Positions 1 to 9,053 of a stretch of DNA of 64,000 nucleotides are shown here, one piece after another; the stretch's first letter is position 1, and each line of letters opens with the position of its first letter. Position numbers and translations under genes: made by a program. The stretch lies in assembly GCF_900111995.1 (NCBI RefSeq), contig NZ_FOKF01000015.1, positions 1 through 64,000 of the forward strand. The letters run 5' to 3'. The notes under the pieces were generated by a model. The model was not told the origin of the DNA, did no database searches, and saw only the letters and a program-made list of their open reading frames with translations. The stretch comes from Collimonas sp. OK607. Lineage in GTDB: Bacteria; Pseudomonadota; Gammaproteobacteria; Burkholderiales; Burkholderiaceae_D.

Positions 1-692
1 GCATAACCGCCAACACCTTGGGCGATTTCCCGTTCTTCATCCGTAATGAAAGGCACATCCAGGAATTTCGCGCCCAGCGATTCGATCTGTTCCTTCACCG
101 CAGGCCGCACATCAGAGGCCTCGATGACTGCGCCAAGACGCTTGGCAGTGGCGATCGCTTGCAAACCGGCAACGCCCGCGCCCATGATCAACATGCGCGC
201 CGCCTTGACGGTACCGGCGGCGGTCATCAGCATCGGCATGAAGCGCTGATACGTGTTGGCCGCCATCAGCACCGCTTTGTAACCTGCAATGTTGGCTTGC
301 GACGACAACACATCCATCGATTGCGCGCGTGAGGTACGCGGCGCCGCTTCGAGGGAAAACGCGGTCAGGCCATGATTTGCCATCCGTGTAATATTCTCGG
401 CATCAAAAGGATTCAGCATGCCGATCACGGCCGTGCCGTTGCTAAGTAGCGCATATTCCTCCGCGCCCGGCGCGCGCACCTTCAGCACCATGCCGGCCCC
501 GAACGATTCGGCAGCGCTCCCAATGGAGGCGCCGGCAGCGCTGTAGGCCTCGTCCGGAATGCTTGCGGCCATACCTGCTCCGGACTGGACAATGACGTCG
601 TGCTTGCCCGCCACCAGTTTTTTTACTGTCTCCGGGGTGGCGGCTACGCGCGTCTCACCCGCTCGAGTTTCGGTTGGAATACCTATTTTCAT
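1..692 (-). CDS. pntA: NAD(P) transhydrogenase subunit alpha, part 1 (3' end outside window)
   Basis: Reading leftward from ATG at 692, the frame stays open to the window edge (230 residues, C-terminus missing). The protein starts MKIGIPTETRAGETRVAATP and has the AlaDH/PNT signature around residues 122-140 (RAQSMDVLSSQANIAGYKA). A Rossmann NAD-binding loop GAGVAGLQA lies at residues 171-179. This matches the soluble, NAD(H)-binding domain I of proton-translocating transhydrogenase, which couples the proton gradient to NADPH formation at the inner membrane. A GGGAAG ribosome site precedes the ATG. The rest of pntA and pntB presumably lie left of the window. Alanine dehydrogenase is the main alternative, but the start and signature fit PntA better. 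Confidence 0.88.
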   Translation of the reverse strand, partial: MKIGIPTETRAGETRVAATPETVKKLVAGKHDVIVQSGAGMAASIPDEAYSAAGASIGSAAESFGAGMVLKVRAPGAEEYALLSNGTAVIGMLNPFDAENITRMANHGLTAFSLEAAPRTSRAQSMDVLSSQANIAGYKAVLMAANTYQRFMPMLMTAAGTVKAARMLIMGAGVAGLQAIATAKRLGAVIEASDVRPAVKEQIESLGAKFLDVPFITDEEREIAQGVGGY

Positions 693-794
693 CTGTTCTT
701 CCCTGTTGTCCCAAATAGCTTTCACACCTTCCCACAGCGCCCAGCAGCGGCCGCAAACATGTCGGGCCGCTTGCTGCGCGCAGTGACCCGCCGC

Positions 795-1589
795 TTAGAC
801 CGGAACTTCGCCCAGCAGCGTGATGCGATTCAGACAGCGGTCTGCCTCGCCGTAGTCGTGCACGGCGTAGTGCATGGTGCAGCGGTTGTCCCAGATCACC
901 ACATCGCCCACTTGCCACATGTGGCGGTATATATTGTCTGGTGCGGTGGAGTGTTCATACAGGAAGTTGAGTAACGGGCGGCTCTCGGCTACGGTCATGC
1001 CTTCGATCTGCTGGGCCGTATCAGGATGGCCGACATACAGAGCCTTGCGCTTGGTTTCGGGGTGGGTGCGCACGATCGGGTGGACGGCCTCTGGCACCTC
1101 GTCGATGCCGCGCATCCTGGCCAGCCGTAGTCCGGTGAAACGCGCACGCAAGCCTTCGAGCATGGCTTGCATAGCTGGCGACAAGCGGTCATAGGACAGG
1201 TACTGGTTGCACCACATGGTGTCCCCGCCATGCGGCACCACTACCGCCGAGAGGATGGAAATCTTGGGCGGCACCTTGGTATAGATCGAGTCGGAGTGCC
1301 AGGCCTCGGTCGAAGCAGTCGCCTTCGGGATCTTGGTTACCTGGATCAGACCCGGATAGCCTGGCACAGAAGGGTCGAGCGGATTGTTTTGCGCCGGGGT
1401 GCCCCACAGCTTGGCAAAGGCGATGTGCGCATCGGGCTTCAAGTGTTGACCACGCCAGACTAGAACGCCCTTGGTGACGAGGGCCTGATGCAGCACCGCG
1501 AATTCTTCGGGAGTGATGGGTTGATTCAGGTCGGCGCCTTCAATCAGCGCACCAACCGAGCCAGTGAGGGGGGTAATCGTGATGCTCAT
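795..1589 (-). CDS. TauD/TfdA family 2-oxoglutarate-dependent dioxygenase
   Basis: The 264-residue protein has the iron-binding facial triad of the TauD family: H98 and D100 in WHSD, and H240 in the segment WDNRCTMHYA. A downstream arginine near residues 251-255 would bind 2-oxoglutarate. Members hydroxylate a substrate next to a sulfonate, ether or similar group so that it breaks, using O2, Fe(II) and 2-oxoglutarate in the cytoplasm. The substrate cannot be read from sequence: taurine, another sulfonate or an aryloxyalkanoate are all possible. It lies between pntA and a quinone oxidoreductase on the same strand, with a 35-base gap upstream, so it is probably cotranscribed with the latter. 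Confidence 0.85.
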   Translation of the reverse strand: MSITITPLTGSVGALIEGADLNQPITPEEFAVLHQALVTKGVLVWRGQHLKPDAHIAFAKLWGTPAQNNPLDPSVPGYPGLIQVTKIPKATASTEAWHSDSIYTKVPPKISILSAVVVPHGGDTMWCNQYLSYDRLSPAMQAMLEGLRARFTGLRLARMRGIDEVPEAVHPIVRTHPETKRKALYVGHPDTAQQIEGMTVAESRPLLNFLYEHSTAPDNIYRHMWQVGDVVIWDNRCTMHYAVHDYGEADRCLNRITLLGEVPV

Positions 1590-1624
1590 GCATGTCTCCT
1601 AGTTATAGTGGTTATGGAGGTGAT

Positions 1625-2596
1625 TCAGTCGACCACGAGGACGATTTTTCCGATGTGTTCATCGCGCTTCATGTAGGCATGCGCCTCCAGGACCGAGGTC
1701 AGCGGGAAGGTTCGGTCGATTGGCAGCTTCAGCTTGCCCGCATCGAGCAGCGGCAGCAGATCGCGCGCGCAGGCCTGGATGCATTCCAGGCGCTCGGCCT
1801 CGGAACGGGTGCGAAAGGTGACGCCGATCAGCTTGAGGCGTTTTAACCATAGCGTGGACAGGTCGATCTGCGCGGTGGCCGAGCCGAGCCGCGCGATATT
1901 GACCAGGCGCCCCCGCACCGCCAGGGACTGCATATTCGCCTCGAACACGGGGCCGCCGACGGTATCGATGATCACGTCGACGCCGCGCTGATCGGTGGCC
2001 GCCATCACGGCATCGACGTGGGAACCGAGCGAAGCGTCGATGCCGATGTCGACCCCGAACTGGGCCAGCTTGCGCAGTTTGTCGGCCGAGCGCGACATCG
2101 CCATCACAGGCGTGGCGCCGATGGCCTTGGCAATCTGAATGGCCGCCAGTGCTACGCCGCCGGAGGCGCCGTTGATCAGGATCGACTCGCCTGCCTTCAA
2201 CTGTCCATTGCTGATCACCGCGTCGTGGGCGGTAATGAATACGTTCGGGAAGGTGGCGGCGTCGACCCAGGACAGGTCGGCCGGCACTCGCATCACGGCC
2301 AGCGGATCGGCAAGCACATACTCTGCCTGGCAACCTTTACCTTGCCCCATCACCCGGTCACCTTGTTGCCAGGTGACGACGCCTTCGCCGACTTCCGCCA
2401 CTTCGCCGGCAAATTCCACGCCGGCCGTGATCGTATTGCCAGAGAGCATTTCGCGGGCTTGATTAATCTCACCGCGGTTAAGGCCGGTTGCCCGGACCCG
2501 GACCAGGATTTGTCCGGCACCGACGACCGGAGTAGGGATGTCCTGCACCTCGACTATGCCGCCTTCAGCGGATGGTATGACACGTACTGCTTTCAC
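1625..2596 (-). CDS. Zinc-free MDR-family quinone oxidoreductase
   Basis: I start this gene at GTG 2596, because AAGGAGAG sits just upstream and the protein then begins VKAVRVIPSAEGG, as the family does. An in-frame ATG much further upstream would add about 62 unrelated residues and run into the next gene. The 323-residue protein has the GroES-like N-terminal fold and a nucleotide-binding motif GASGGVALAAIQIAKA. It lacks the cysteine cluster of the structural-zinc alcohol dehydrogenases. It is probably an NADPH-dependent quinone or enone reductase. It follows two small unknown genes on the same strand and precedes the TauD-like gene. Confidence 0.8.
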   Translation of the reverse strand: MKAVRVIPSAEGGIVEVQDIPTPVVGAGQILVRVRATGLNRGEINQAREMLSGNTITAGVEFAGEVAEVGEGVVTWQQGDRVMGQGKGCQAEYVLADPLAVMRVPADLSWVDAATFPNVFITAHDAVISNGQLKAGESILINGASGGVALAAIQIAKAIGATPVMAMSRSADKLRKLAQFGVDIGIDASLGSHVDAVMAATDQRGVDVIIDTVGGPVFEANMQSLAVRGRLVNIARLGSATAQIDLSTLWLKRLKLIGVTFRTRSEAERLECIQACARDLLPLLDAGKLKLPIDRTFPLTSVLEAHAYMKRDEHIGKIVLVVD

Positions 2597-2636
2597 TGTT
2601 CTCTCCTTATGGTTTGCTACGGTACTGCGTTGTTGT

Positions 2637-3002
2637 TCAGGTTCTTGTGCTGACCGCCGAGCGGATCTGCGCCAGCAATGCAAGCGCACGTTCTCCGGCG
2701 TGTTCGCCGCCATGCCAGTTGCCGCGAACAAAAGGTGGACGCAGGTCTTCAATCGCTGCCAACGCGCGCAGCCGAGCGCCATCGGCGATGCACAGACGAC
2801 GGAATTCGTTCACCGTCAGTAAATAACTGTGGAATATGTCGATGGCCGGCGCCGTTGCACCGGCGACATGCAGCGCCGCGTTCAGCCAATGGGTACCTGC
2901 CAGCATCGCCGCTTCGATGCGCATTTCATGATCGGCCGGTCCGCATTTTTCCAGCGAGCGCTCGATGCGTTGGGCCATCTCGATATGTTGTTCGATGTTC
3001 AT
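2637..3002 (-). CDS. Unknown protein, AGTH-NAALH family, shorter paralogue
   Basis: This is a 121-residue protein of unknown function. ATG 3002 is preceded by GGAGG and overlaps the stop of the upstream gene by four bases (ATGA), so the pair is translationally coupled. Around residues 35-50 it carries AGTHWLNAALHVAGAT. The upstream gene has the same pattern (AGTH-x2-NAALH-x2-GAT), so the two are diverged tandem duplicates. No signal peptide or transmembrane segment is visible, and it is probably a cytoplasmic helical protein. The context, a quinone oxidoreductase and a TauD-like dioxygenase downstream, suggests an accessory role in a catabolic pathway. Confidence 0.7.
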   Translation of the reverse strand: MNIEQHIEMAQRIERSLEKCGPADHEMRIEAAMLAGTHWLNAALHVAGATAPAIDIFHSYLLTVNEFRRLCIADGARLRALAAIEDLRPPFVRGNWHGGEHAGERALALLAQIRSAVSTRT

Positions 3003-3454
3003 GCCCGTCCCTCCGTTAGGCAGGTTGCCAGCAACTGCAGGCAGCGCCGCAGGGCGGCGTCGCATTCCGCGGCAATGGCCTGCGTCGGCTGCAATCCCTC
3101 CCGAAGGCAGGGGTCGCGGTAGTGCTCAATGATTTCCATCTGATGCATCATCGCAGCGACATCTTCCGACACCGGCACCTCGACTTTCGGACGGCCGACA
3201 TGCAGTACATCGCCCAGTGGTCGAAACGCCGCTAGCAGTGTGCCATCGGCTTGCGGCACCAGATAGGCGCCAGGCTGGGTGGCGAACGCTTCCTCGGCCA
3301 CGGTGGCGCCGCTTTGGTGTAGTGCGGCGTTGACTGCATGGGTTCCGGCCGTCATGCCGGCCCAAAACCACAGTTCAAAATCCTCGAGTGGATCGAGGCG
3401 GGAGCGCAACGCCTCCAGTCGTTCGATCTTGTCCATGTGTTGGAGCACCTTCAT
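2999..3454 (-). CDS. Unknown protein, AGTH-NAALH family, longer paralogue
   Basis: This 151-residue protein is the first gene of a minus-strand run. I chose ATG 3454 (MKVLQHMDKIERL) over an upstream in-frame ATG because GAAAGGCG precedes it and because the longer form adds a sequence unlike the paralogue. Residues around 36-52 read AGTHAVNAALHQSGAT, matching the neighbour. The two shared histidines and the asparagine are candidates for ligand or metal binding, but this is a guess. It faces the plus-strand UxaA-type lyase genes across an intergenic region of about 210 bases that must hold both promoters. Confidence 0.7.
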   Translation of the reverse strand: MKVLQHMDKIERLEALRSRLDPLEDFELWFWAGMTAGTHAVNAALHQSGATVAEEAFATQPGAYLVPQADGTLLAAFRPLGDVLHVGRPKVEVPVSEDVAAMMHQMEIIEHYRDPCLREGLQPTQAIAAECDAALRRCLQLLATCLTEGRA

Positions 3455-3608
3455 GTTCGCCTTTCGTTGGTTTGGCGGCGCAGTCATACCGCACCGCAAT
3501 GAGCTAAAGATAGTCCCGGGTATTTCCTTTGTCAAGAACTTCTATATAGGTCTTTTTTTATAGATGTATAAAAAACGCACGAAACTGCAGAAAAATCACA
3601 CATTTACC

Positions 3609-3636
3609 TTGACGCATCACGAGAATTATATATACA
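3609..3636 (+). promoter_or_regulatory. Candidate sigma-70 promoter for the UxaA-type lyase operon
   Basis: TTGACG (3609-3614) and TATACA (3631-3636) are separated by 16 bases. The predicted start near 3643 gives a leader of about 26 bases ending in the AGGAG ribosome site of the gene at 3669. Read from sequence only. Confidence 0.5.
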
Positions 3637-3668
3637 GTGGTAATCACACCTACATAGGAGTTACAAAA

Positions 3669-3968
3669 ATGCCACGTGCCATTGTATTAAATGAAAGCGA
3701 CAATCTGGCCACCCTGATCGATTCTGGCGTGGCCGGCGACGTCTGCCGCCTGCAGGGTGAAGCAAGCGGCGAGGTGCGGTTGCTGCAAGACATTCCCTTC
3801 GGTCACAAGCTGTGCATCGTCGATACGCCCAAGGACGCAAATATCCTGAAATACGGGCAGGTCATCGGGCGCGCCAGTCAAGCGGTAAAAGTGGGCGAGC
3901 ACATGCATATGCACAACATCGAGTCCGCCCGCGCTCGCGGCGACTTATCAAAGGAGGCAAGCAAATGA
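3669..3968 (+). CDS. UxaA family lyase, small (SAF domain) subunit
   Basis: This 99-residue protein corresponds to the N-terminal SAF-like domain of altronate dehydratase, here encoded separately. The segment GQVIGRASQAVKVGEHMHMHNIES near the C-terminus is typical: the region follows the pattern of substrate and metal-binding small subunits. ATG 3669 follows TAGGAG. The stop overlaps the ATG of the large subunit by four bases (ATGA at 3965-3968), fixing both starts. Split pairs of this type include altronate/galactarate dehydratase-like enzymes and (2R)-sulfolactate sulfo-lyase (SuyA). The sequence alone does not decide between them. Confidence 0.8.
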   Translation: MPRAIVLNESDNLATLIDSGVAGDVCRLQGEASGEVRLLQDIPFGHKLCIVDTPKDANILKYGQVIGRASQAVKVGEHMHMHNIESARARGDLSKEASK

Positions 3969-5116
3969 CAACATTTCTGGGCTATCGCCGTGAAAACGGC
4001 ACAATCGGCGTGCGCAATTGGGTTGCGGTAGTTTCGGTGATGGATAACTGCAATCCAGCCACCCGCGCCATCGTGCAGGCCGTCAATGGCTGCATACCGG
4101 TCACCACCTTGTTCGTGCGAGGCCAGTTCGGCGCCGATCTGGATTTCACCTTCGAGTCCATCGCCGGCCTGGGGCGCAATCCGAATATCGCTGCCGTGCT
4201 GCTGGTCGGTCTCGAGGCGCAGTCGACCGAAGCGGTGGCGCGCCGCATCCGCAGCACCGGCAAGCCGGTCGAGACTGTTCATCTGCAGCCCGATGGCAGC
4301 ATCAATTGCATTGCGGAGGGCTCGCGCAAGGCAGCAAAGCTGGTTTTGCAGGCGTCGCGCGCCAGGCGCGAGGCATGCCCGGTATCGGAACTGATCATCG
4401 GCGTGGAATGCGGCGGATCTGACACCACGTCCGGCCTGAGCTGCAATCCCGTCATCGGTCGCCTGGCTGACCTGGTGGTCGCGGAGGGCGGTACCGTCAT
4501 CATTTCCGAGACCTCTGAATTCATCGGTGCCGAACATTTGTTTGCCGCACGCGCGGTCGACGAGACAGTCAAGAGCGCCTTTATCAAGGCGGTGCATGAC
4601 ATGGAAAATACCGCCATTCAGCGTGGAGTTGACATGCGCGAGGACCAGCCTTCGCCTGACAACAAGCGTGGTGGCCTGAGCACCGTTGAGGAAAAAGCAC
4701 TCGGTGCGCTGGCCAAGTCCGGTACCACCCCACTGGTTGGTGTGTTGTCCTACGGCGAAGCGCCACGCCGCAAAGGCTTGCACTTCATGGATGCGCCGGC
4801 GGCAGCGGTGGAGAATCTCACCGCGATGGCCATCAGCGGCTGTCAGCTGGCCTTCTTCGGCACTGGCGTCGGCAATCCGATTGGCAGCATGGTGACTCCG
4901 ACGGTCAAGATTTGCGGCAACAAGAACACCTTGCTGTCGATGGCCGACAACATCGATTTCGACGTCAGCGGCATCTTCGAGCAGGGGTTGCGCATTGCCG
5001 ATCTCGGCGACCAGTTATACGCGTATGCGATCGAGGTCGCGTCCGGCACCGTGATCACCAGCGAAGTGCTGGATGTACGGGAAACCGCGATTAGCCGCTT
5101 TGAACGCAGCCTCTGA
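3965..5116 (+). CDS. UxaA family lyase, large subunit
   Basis: The 383-residue protein is the C-terminal catalytic part of the altronate dehydratase/D-galactarate dehydratase family. It has the characteristic GYRRENGTIGVRN start, the conserved stretch IIGVECGGSDTTSGLSCNPVIG and a C-terminal DFDVSGIFEQG region. AAAGGAGG precedes ATG 3965, which overlaps the small-subunit stop. The pair would beta-eliminate water from a sugar acid or, if SuyB-like, sulfite from sulfolactate. A TauD-type dioxygenase nearby makes a sulfonate substrate conceivable, but no sulfonate transporter or sulfite dehydrogenase is seen. It is followed 66 bases later by a large ferredoxin oxidoreductase. Confidence 0.8.
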   Translation: MTTFLGYRRENGTIGVRNWVAVVSVMDNCNPATRAIVQAVNGCIPVTTLFVRGQFGADLDFTFESIAGLGRNPNIAAVLLVGLEAQSTEAVARRIRSTGKPVETVHLQPDGSINCIAEGSRKAAKLVLQASRARREACPVSELIIGVECGGSDTTSGLSCNPVIGRLADLVVAEGGTVIISETSEFIGAEHLFAARAVDETVKSAFIKAVHDMENTAIQRGVDMREDQPSPDNKRGGLSTVEEKALGALAKSGTTPLVGVLSYGEAPRRKGLHFMDAPAAAVENLTAMAISGCQLAFFGTGVGNPIGSMVTPTVKICGNKNTLLSMADNIDFDVSGIFEQGLRIADLGDQLYAYAIEVASGTVITSEVLDVRETAISRFERSL

Positions 5117-5182
5117 TCAGGCCGCACCGATACCGTCCGCGTTACGACCGTTCTCATTCACTCCAGGAAGCGAAACCGTCCC

Positions 5183-8100
5183 ATGAATGCTCCAATTACC
5201 AATGCCAGCCGCCAGGCCATTGATGGCGTTACCCTCGACGATAAATATGCCCTCGAGTCGGGCAGCGCCTTTATGAGCGGAGTGCAGGCGCTGGTGCGCC
5301 TGCCGCTGCTGCAGCGCAGCCGCGATGCCCTTGCCGGCCACGATACGGCCGGTTTCATTTCCGGTTACCGCGGCTCGCCGCTGGGCAATTACGACCAAGC
5401 CCTGTGGGCGGCCAAGAAGCACCTGGAAGCCAAGCAGGTGGTGTTCCAGCCCGGGGTCAACGAAGAACTCGGCGTCACCGCGGTGTGGGGCTCGCAGCAA
5501 CTCGATTTCTACCCCGAGCACAAGAAACACGATGGCGTGTTCGGCATCTGGTACGGCAAGGGACCGGGTGTCGACCGCAGCGGCGATGCGCTCAAGCATG
5601 CCAACCTGGCCGGCACCGCAGCACTGGGCGGCGTGATAGCCCTGGCCGGCGACGATCACCTGTCCAAGAGCAGCACCCTGGCCCACCAGAGCGATCACAC
5701 CTTCATCGCGTGCGGGCTGCCGGTGTTCATTCCGGCTAATGTCCAGGATATCCTCGACCTCGGCCAGCATGCCTTTGCCATGAGCCGGTTCAGCGGGTTG
5801 TGGGCCGGCATGAAGACGGTGCAGGAAGTGGTCGAGTCGGCTTCCGTGGTAGAGGTCGCCGCTGATCGAACGCGCATCGTGCTGCCCGAGGACTTCGAGG
5901 GCCCCGAAGGCGGCCTGCACGCGCGCTGGCCGGACGATCCGCTGGCGCAGGAAGCGCGCATGATGGAGTACAAATGGCCGGCCGCGCTAGCCTATGTGCG
6001 GGCCAACGGGCTCAACTACAATGTGTTTGCCAGTGCCGCCGACCGGTTGGGCCTGATTGCCAGTGGTAAGGCATACAGCGACACGCGTCAGGCGCTGACG
6101 GACCTGGGCCTGGACGAGGCCGGCTGTCGCGCGATCGGCCTGCGCTTGCATAAGGTGAGTGTGGTTTGGCCTCTGGAGCCGACGGCTGTGCGTGCGTTTG
6201 CGCAAGGCTTGCGCGAGATCTTGGTGATCGAGGAAAAGCGTCCCGTCATCGAACAGCAGCTCAAGGATGAGCTTTACCACTACCGGGCCGACGACCGTCC
6301 TGTGGTGCTGGGCAAGTACGGCGCCCCGGACGGCACGCCGACGGGGGGGGAATGGAGTCATCGCCAGCCCCGCCAGGACTGGTTGCTGCGCGCCAAGGCT
6401 GATCTGACACCGGCCTTGATCGCCAAGGCCATCGCCGGCCGTCTGAAGGCGCTGGGGGTGCCGCCCGACGTCGCCGCGCGTATGGACGTGCGACTGGCCG
6501 AGATTGACGCCAAGGAGCGCGCGTCCGAGCAGGGCGATAAGCGCCACAGCGACCGCCTGCCGTGGTTCTGCCCGGGCTGCCCGCACAATACCAGTACCGT
6601 CGTGCCGGAAGGGTCGCTGGCGATGGCCGGCATCGGCTGCCACGGCATGGTGACCTGGATGGACCGCGCCACCACCTCATGGACTCAGATGGGCGGGGAA
6701 GGCGTGCCGTGGATGGGGCAGGCGCCGTTCAGCAAGCGTAAGCACATGTTCGCCAACCTGGGCGATGGCACCTACAACCACTCGGGATCCCTGGCAGTCC
6801 GGCAGTCGATCCATGCCGGCGTCAACATCACTTACAAGATCCTCTACAACAGCGCGGTGGCGATGACCGGCGGCCAGCCGGTGGACGGCCAGCTCGACGT
6901 GCCCGGATTGATCGGCGAGCTCACTGCGGAAGGCGCCAAACGCATCGTTGTGGTCAGCGACGATATCGACAAGTACGCCGGTGTCGCGCTGGGGACCGGC
7001 GTGACGCTGCGCCATCGCGACGACCTCGATGCGGTGCAGCGCGAATTGCGCGAAGTGACAGGCGCCACGGTAATTATCTACGATCAGGCCTGCGCCACCA
7101 AGAAACGCCGCGAGCGCAAGCGTGGCACCATGGTCGATCCGGAAAAGCGCGTCATCATCAACGAACTGGTGTGTGAAGGCTGCGGCGACTGTTCGGTCGA
7201 AAGCAACTGCCTGGCGGTGCAACCGGTGGAAACTGAGTTTGGCCGTAAGCGCAAGATTAATCAGGACACTTGCAACAAGGATTTCTCCTGCGTCAAGGGC
7301 TTTTGCCCGAGCTTTGTCACCGTCGAAGGCGGACAGCTCAAGAAGATGACAGCGGCCGTCAAGCAGGCGCACCCGACGCCAACCAATATCCCCGAGCCGA
7401 CGCTGCCGTCAGCCACGCCGGCGCGCCGTATTGTGGTCGCCGGGGTGGGTGGCACCGGCGTCGTCACCATCGGCCAGGTGCTCGGCATGGCCGCGCATCT
7501 GGAAGGCAAGACGGTGATCACGCAAGATGCCACCGGCATGGCGCAAATGGGTGGCGCAACCTGGAGTCATATCCAGATCGCCGACCAGCCCGAAAACTTG
7601 CACGCGAGCCGGGTGGATCTCGGCATGGCCGATCTGGTGATCGCCTGCGACGGCGTGGTCGGTGCCGGCAAGACAACCCTGGCCATGATGTTCCCGCAGC
7701 GCACCTACGTTGTGCTGAACAGCAACGTGACGCCGACGGCGGCGATCGTGCGCAACCCCGACTGGAACGCTAGCTCGGAGAGCCATGCGGACGCCATTGC
7801 CGACATCATCGGCCGAGGCCGGCTCGGCATCGTTGACGCGGCACAGGTCGCCACTCAGCTGATGGGGCAATCGATCTTCGCCAACTTGCTGATGCTCGGT
7901 TATGCCTGGCAAAAGGGGCAGGTGCCGCTGTCGCACGCCAGCTTGATGCGCGCCATAGCACTGAACGGCGTTCAGGTAAGGGCCAACCAGGAGGCGTTCG
8001 AGTGGGGGCGGCAATGCGCCCACGATCCGGCCAGCGTCACGCTCGCAGCCACGCCGGCGCAAGCAATCACGCTGTTGCGCCCGTCAACACTGACGCAGAT

Positions 8101-8752
8101 GCTCAGCAAGCGAGTCGATTTCCTGCGCGACTACCAGAATGCGGCGTATGCCGAGCAGTACAAGCGCTTCGTGGACAAGGTTCAGGCCGCCGAGGCACCT
8201 TTTGCTGGTAGCAGGTTGAGCAAGGAAGTGGCGCGGTATCTATTCAAGCTCATGGCGTACAAGGATGAATATGAGGTCGCGCGTTTGCATACCGATGCCG
8301 CGTTCACAGCCAAAGTGGAGGATATGTTCGAGGGGAATTATCGGCTGGTGCATCACATGGCGCCGCCGCTGCTGGCCAGGAAGAATGAGAAAGGCGAACT
8401 GGTCAAGCGGGCGTACGGTCGCTGGATGCGCGCGGCTATGCACCTGATGGCGAAGTGCAAAGGGCTGCGTGGCACACCGTTCGACCCGCTTGGCTACAGT
8501 TCCGAGCGCAAGGAAGAGCGGGCACTGATAGGCGAGTATCAACGCTGTATCGAGGAAATCCTGGTCACCCTGTCGGCGCAGAACCTGGATCTGGCGCTGG
8601 AAATTGCGCGGCTGCCGGAAGAAATCCGAGGTTACGGCCACGTCAAGGCGCGCCATCTGGCTGCAGTGCGGGAAAAATGGACCCGGCTGATGGGGCAGTG
8701 GCGTGCCACCGCCGGCAAGGAGCAGGCAAGAGGGGCGCGAGTTGCTGCTTAA
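5183..8752 (+). CDS. Fused indolepyruvate ferredoxin oxidoreductase family protein
   Basis: This 1189-residue protein fuses the chains of 2-oxoacid:ferredoxin oxidoreductases. An N-terminal pyrimidine-type domain (GYRGSPLGNYD near residue 60) is followed by a TPP-binding domain around residues 450-600 (WFCPGCPHNTS, IGCHGM, NLGDGTYNHSGSLA). A cysteine-rich segment starts at about residue 660 (CEGCGDCSVESNC, then CSVKGFC-like cysteines). The gamma/IorB domain is near residues 740-930 (GVGGTGVVTIGQVLG) and a DUF6537-type C-terminus ends the protein. In the family it oxidatively decarboxylates aryl or branched 2-oxoacids to acyl-CoA in the cytoplasm. It may act after the upstream lyase pair, although the pathway is not evident. 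Confidence 0.88.
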   Translation: MNAPITNASRQAIDGVTLDDKYALESGSAFMSGVQALVRLPLLQRSRDALAGHDTAGFISGYRGSPLGNYDQALWAAKKHLEAKQVVFQPGVNEELGVTAVWGSQQLDFYPEHKKHDGVFGIWYGKGPGVDRSGDALKHANLAGTAALGGVIALAGDDHLSKSSTLAHQSDHTFIACGLPVFIPANVQDILDLGQHAFAMSRFSGLWAGMKTVQEVVESASVVEVAADRTRIVLPEDFEGPEGGLHARWPDDPLAQEARMMEYKWPAALAYVRANGLNYNVFASAADRLGLIASGKAYSDTRQALTDLGLDEAGCRAIGLRLHKVSVVWPLEPTAVRAFAQGLREILVIEEKRPVIEQQLKDELYHYRADDRPVVLGKYGAPDGTPTGGEWSHRQPRQDWLLRAKADLTPALIAKAIAGRLKALGVPPDVAARMDVRLAEIDAKERASEQGDKRHSDRLPWFCPGCPHNTSTVVPEGSLAMAGIGCHGMVTWMDRATTSWTQMGGEGVPWMGQAPFSKRKHMFANLGDGTYNHSGSLAVRQSIHAGVNITYKILYNSAVAMTGGQPVDGQLDVPGLIGELTAEGAKRIVVVSDDIDKYAGVALGTGVTLRHRDDLDAVQRELREVTGATVIIYDQACATKKRRERKRGTMVDPEKRVIINELVCEGCGDCSVESNCLAVQPVETEFGRKRKINQDTCNKDFSCVKGFCPSFVTVEGGQLKKMTAAVKQAHPTPTNIPEPTLPSATPARRIVVAGVGGTGVVTIGQVLGMAAHLEGKTVITQDATGMAQMGGATWSHIQIADQPENLHASRVDLGMADLVIACDGVVGAGKTTLAMMFPQRTYVVLNSNVTPTAAIVRNPDWNASSESHADAIADIIGRGRLGIVDAAQVATQLMGQSIFANLLMLGYAWQKGQVPLSHASLMRAIALNGVQVRANQEAFEWGRQCAHDPASVTLAATPAQAITLLRPSTLTQMLSKRVDFLRDYQNAAYAEQYKRFVDKVQAAEAPFAGSRLSKEVARYLFKLMAYKDEYEVARLHTDAAFTAKVEDMFEGNYRLVHHMAPPLLARKNEKGELVKRAYGRWMRAAMHLMAKCKGLRGTPFDPLGYSSERKEERALIGEYQRCIEEILVTLSAQNLDLALEIARLPEEIRGYGHVKARHLAAVREKWTRLMGQWRATAGKEQARGARVAA

Positions 8753-9053
8753 CGCCACTCCATGCCCGGCGGCACGAATGACCGATATGTTCCCGGCGTC
8801 GGTCATGGAACAGTTCAAGATTTAAGAGCAGGTGCAGCGGAGTCGGTAGCAAATTTGAGGAAGTCAACGCAGTAACCACTTTCGTCCTCTAAGAGATGCA
8901 ACATCACGAAGCATTGCGGCATTGCCGACCGATGCAGATGATCACAAGAAGTGCATCCTCCTCTCCCTGCGGGGGAAACGAAGGTGGCAATTAGAAATGC
9001 AATATTGCGATAAAAAAGAAAACAAAATAATTACAACTTAGACAGGAGACAAA
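8753..9053 (+). other. Intergenic region upstream of porin
   Basis: No coding sequence is apparent. An inverted repeat ATGACCG/CGGTCAT (8778-8806, 15-base loop) could end the upstream transcript, though it lacks a T run. TTGCGA (9005-9010) and TAATTA (9028-9033), 17 bases apart, are a plausible porin promoter in an A-rich tract. Confidence 0.35.

Noticed and set aside
2597-2782. Upstream extension of the quinone oxidoreductase
   Set aside because: The extra 62 residues have no family similarity, overlap the preceding gene, and a good ribosome site sits at the GTG at 2596.
3878-4783. 301-residue minus-strand frame opposite the UxaA large subunit
   Set aside because: It is the antisense shadow of the lyase genes and has no family features.
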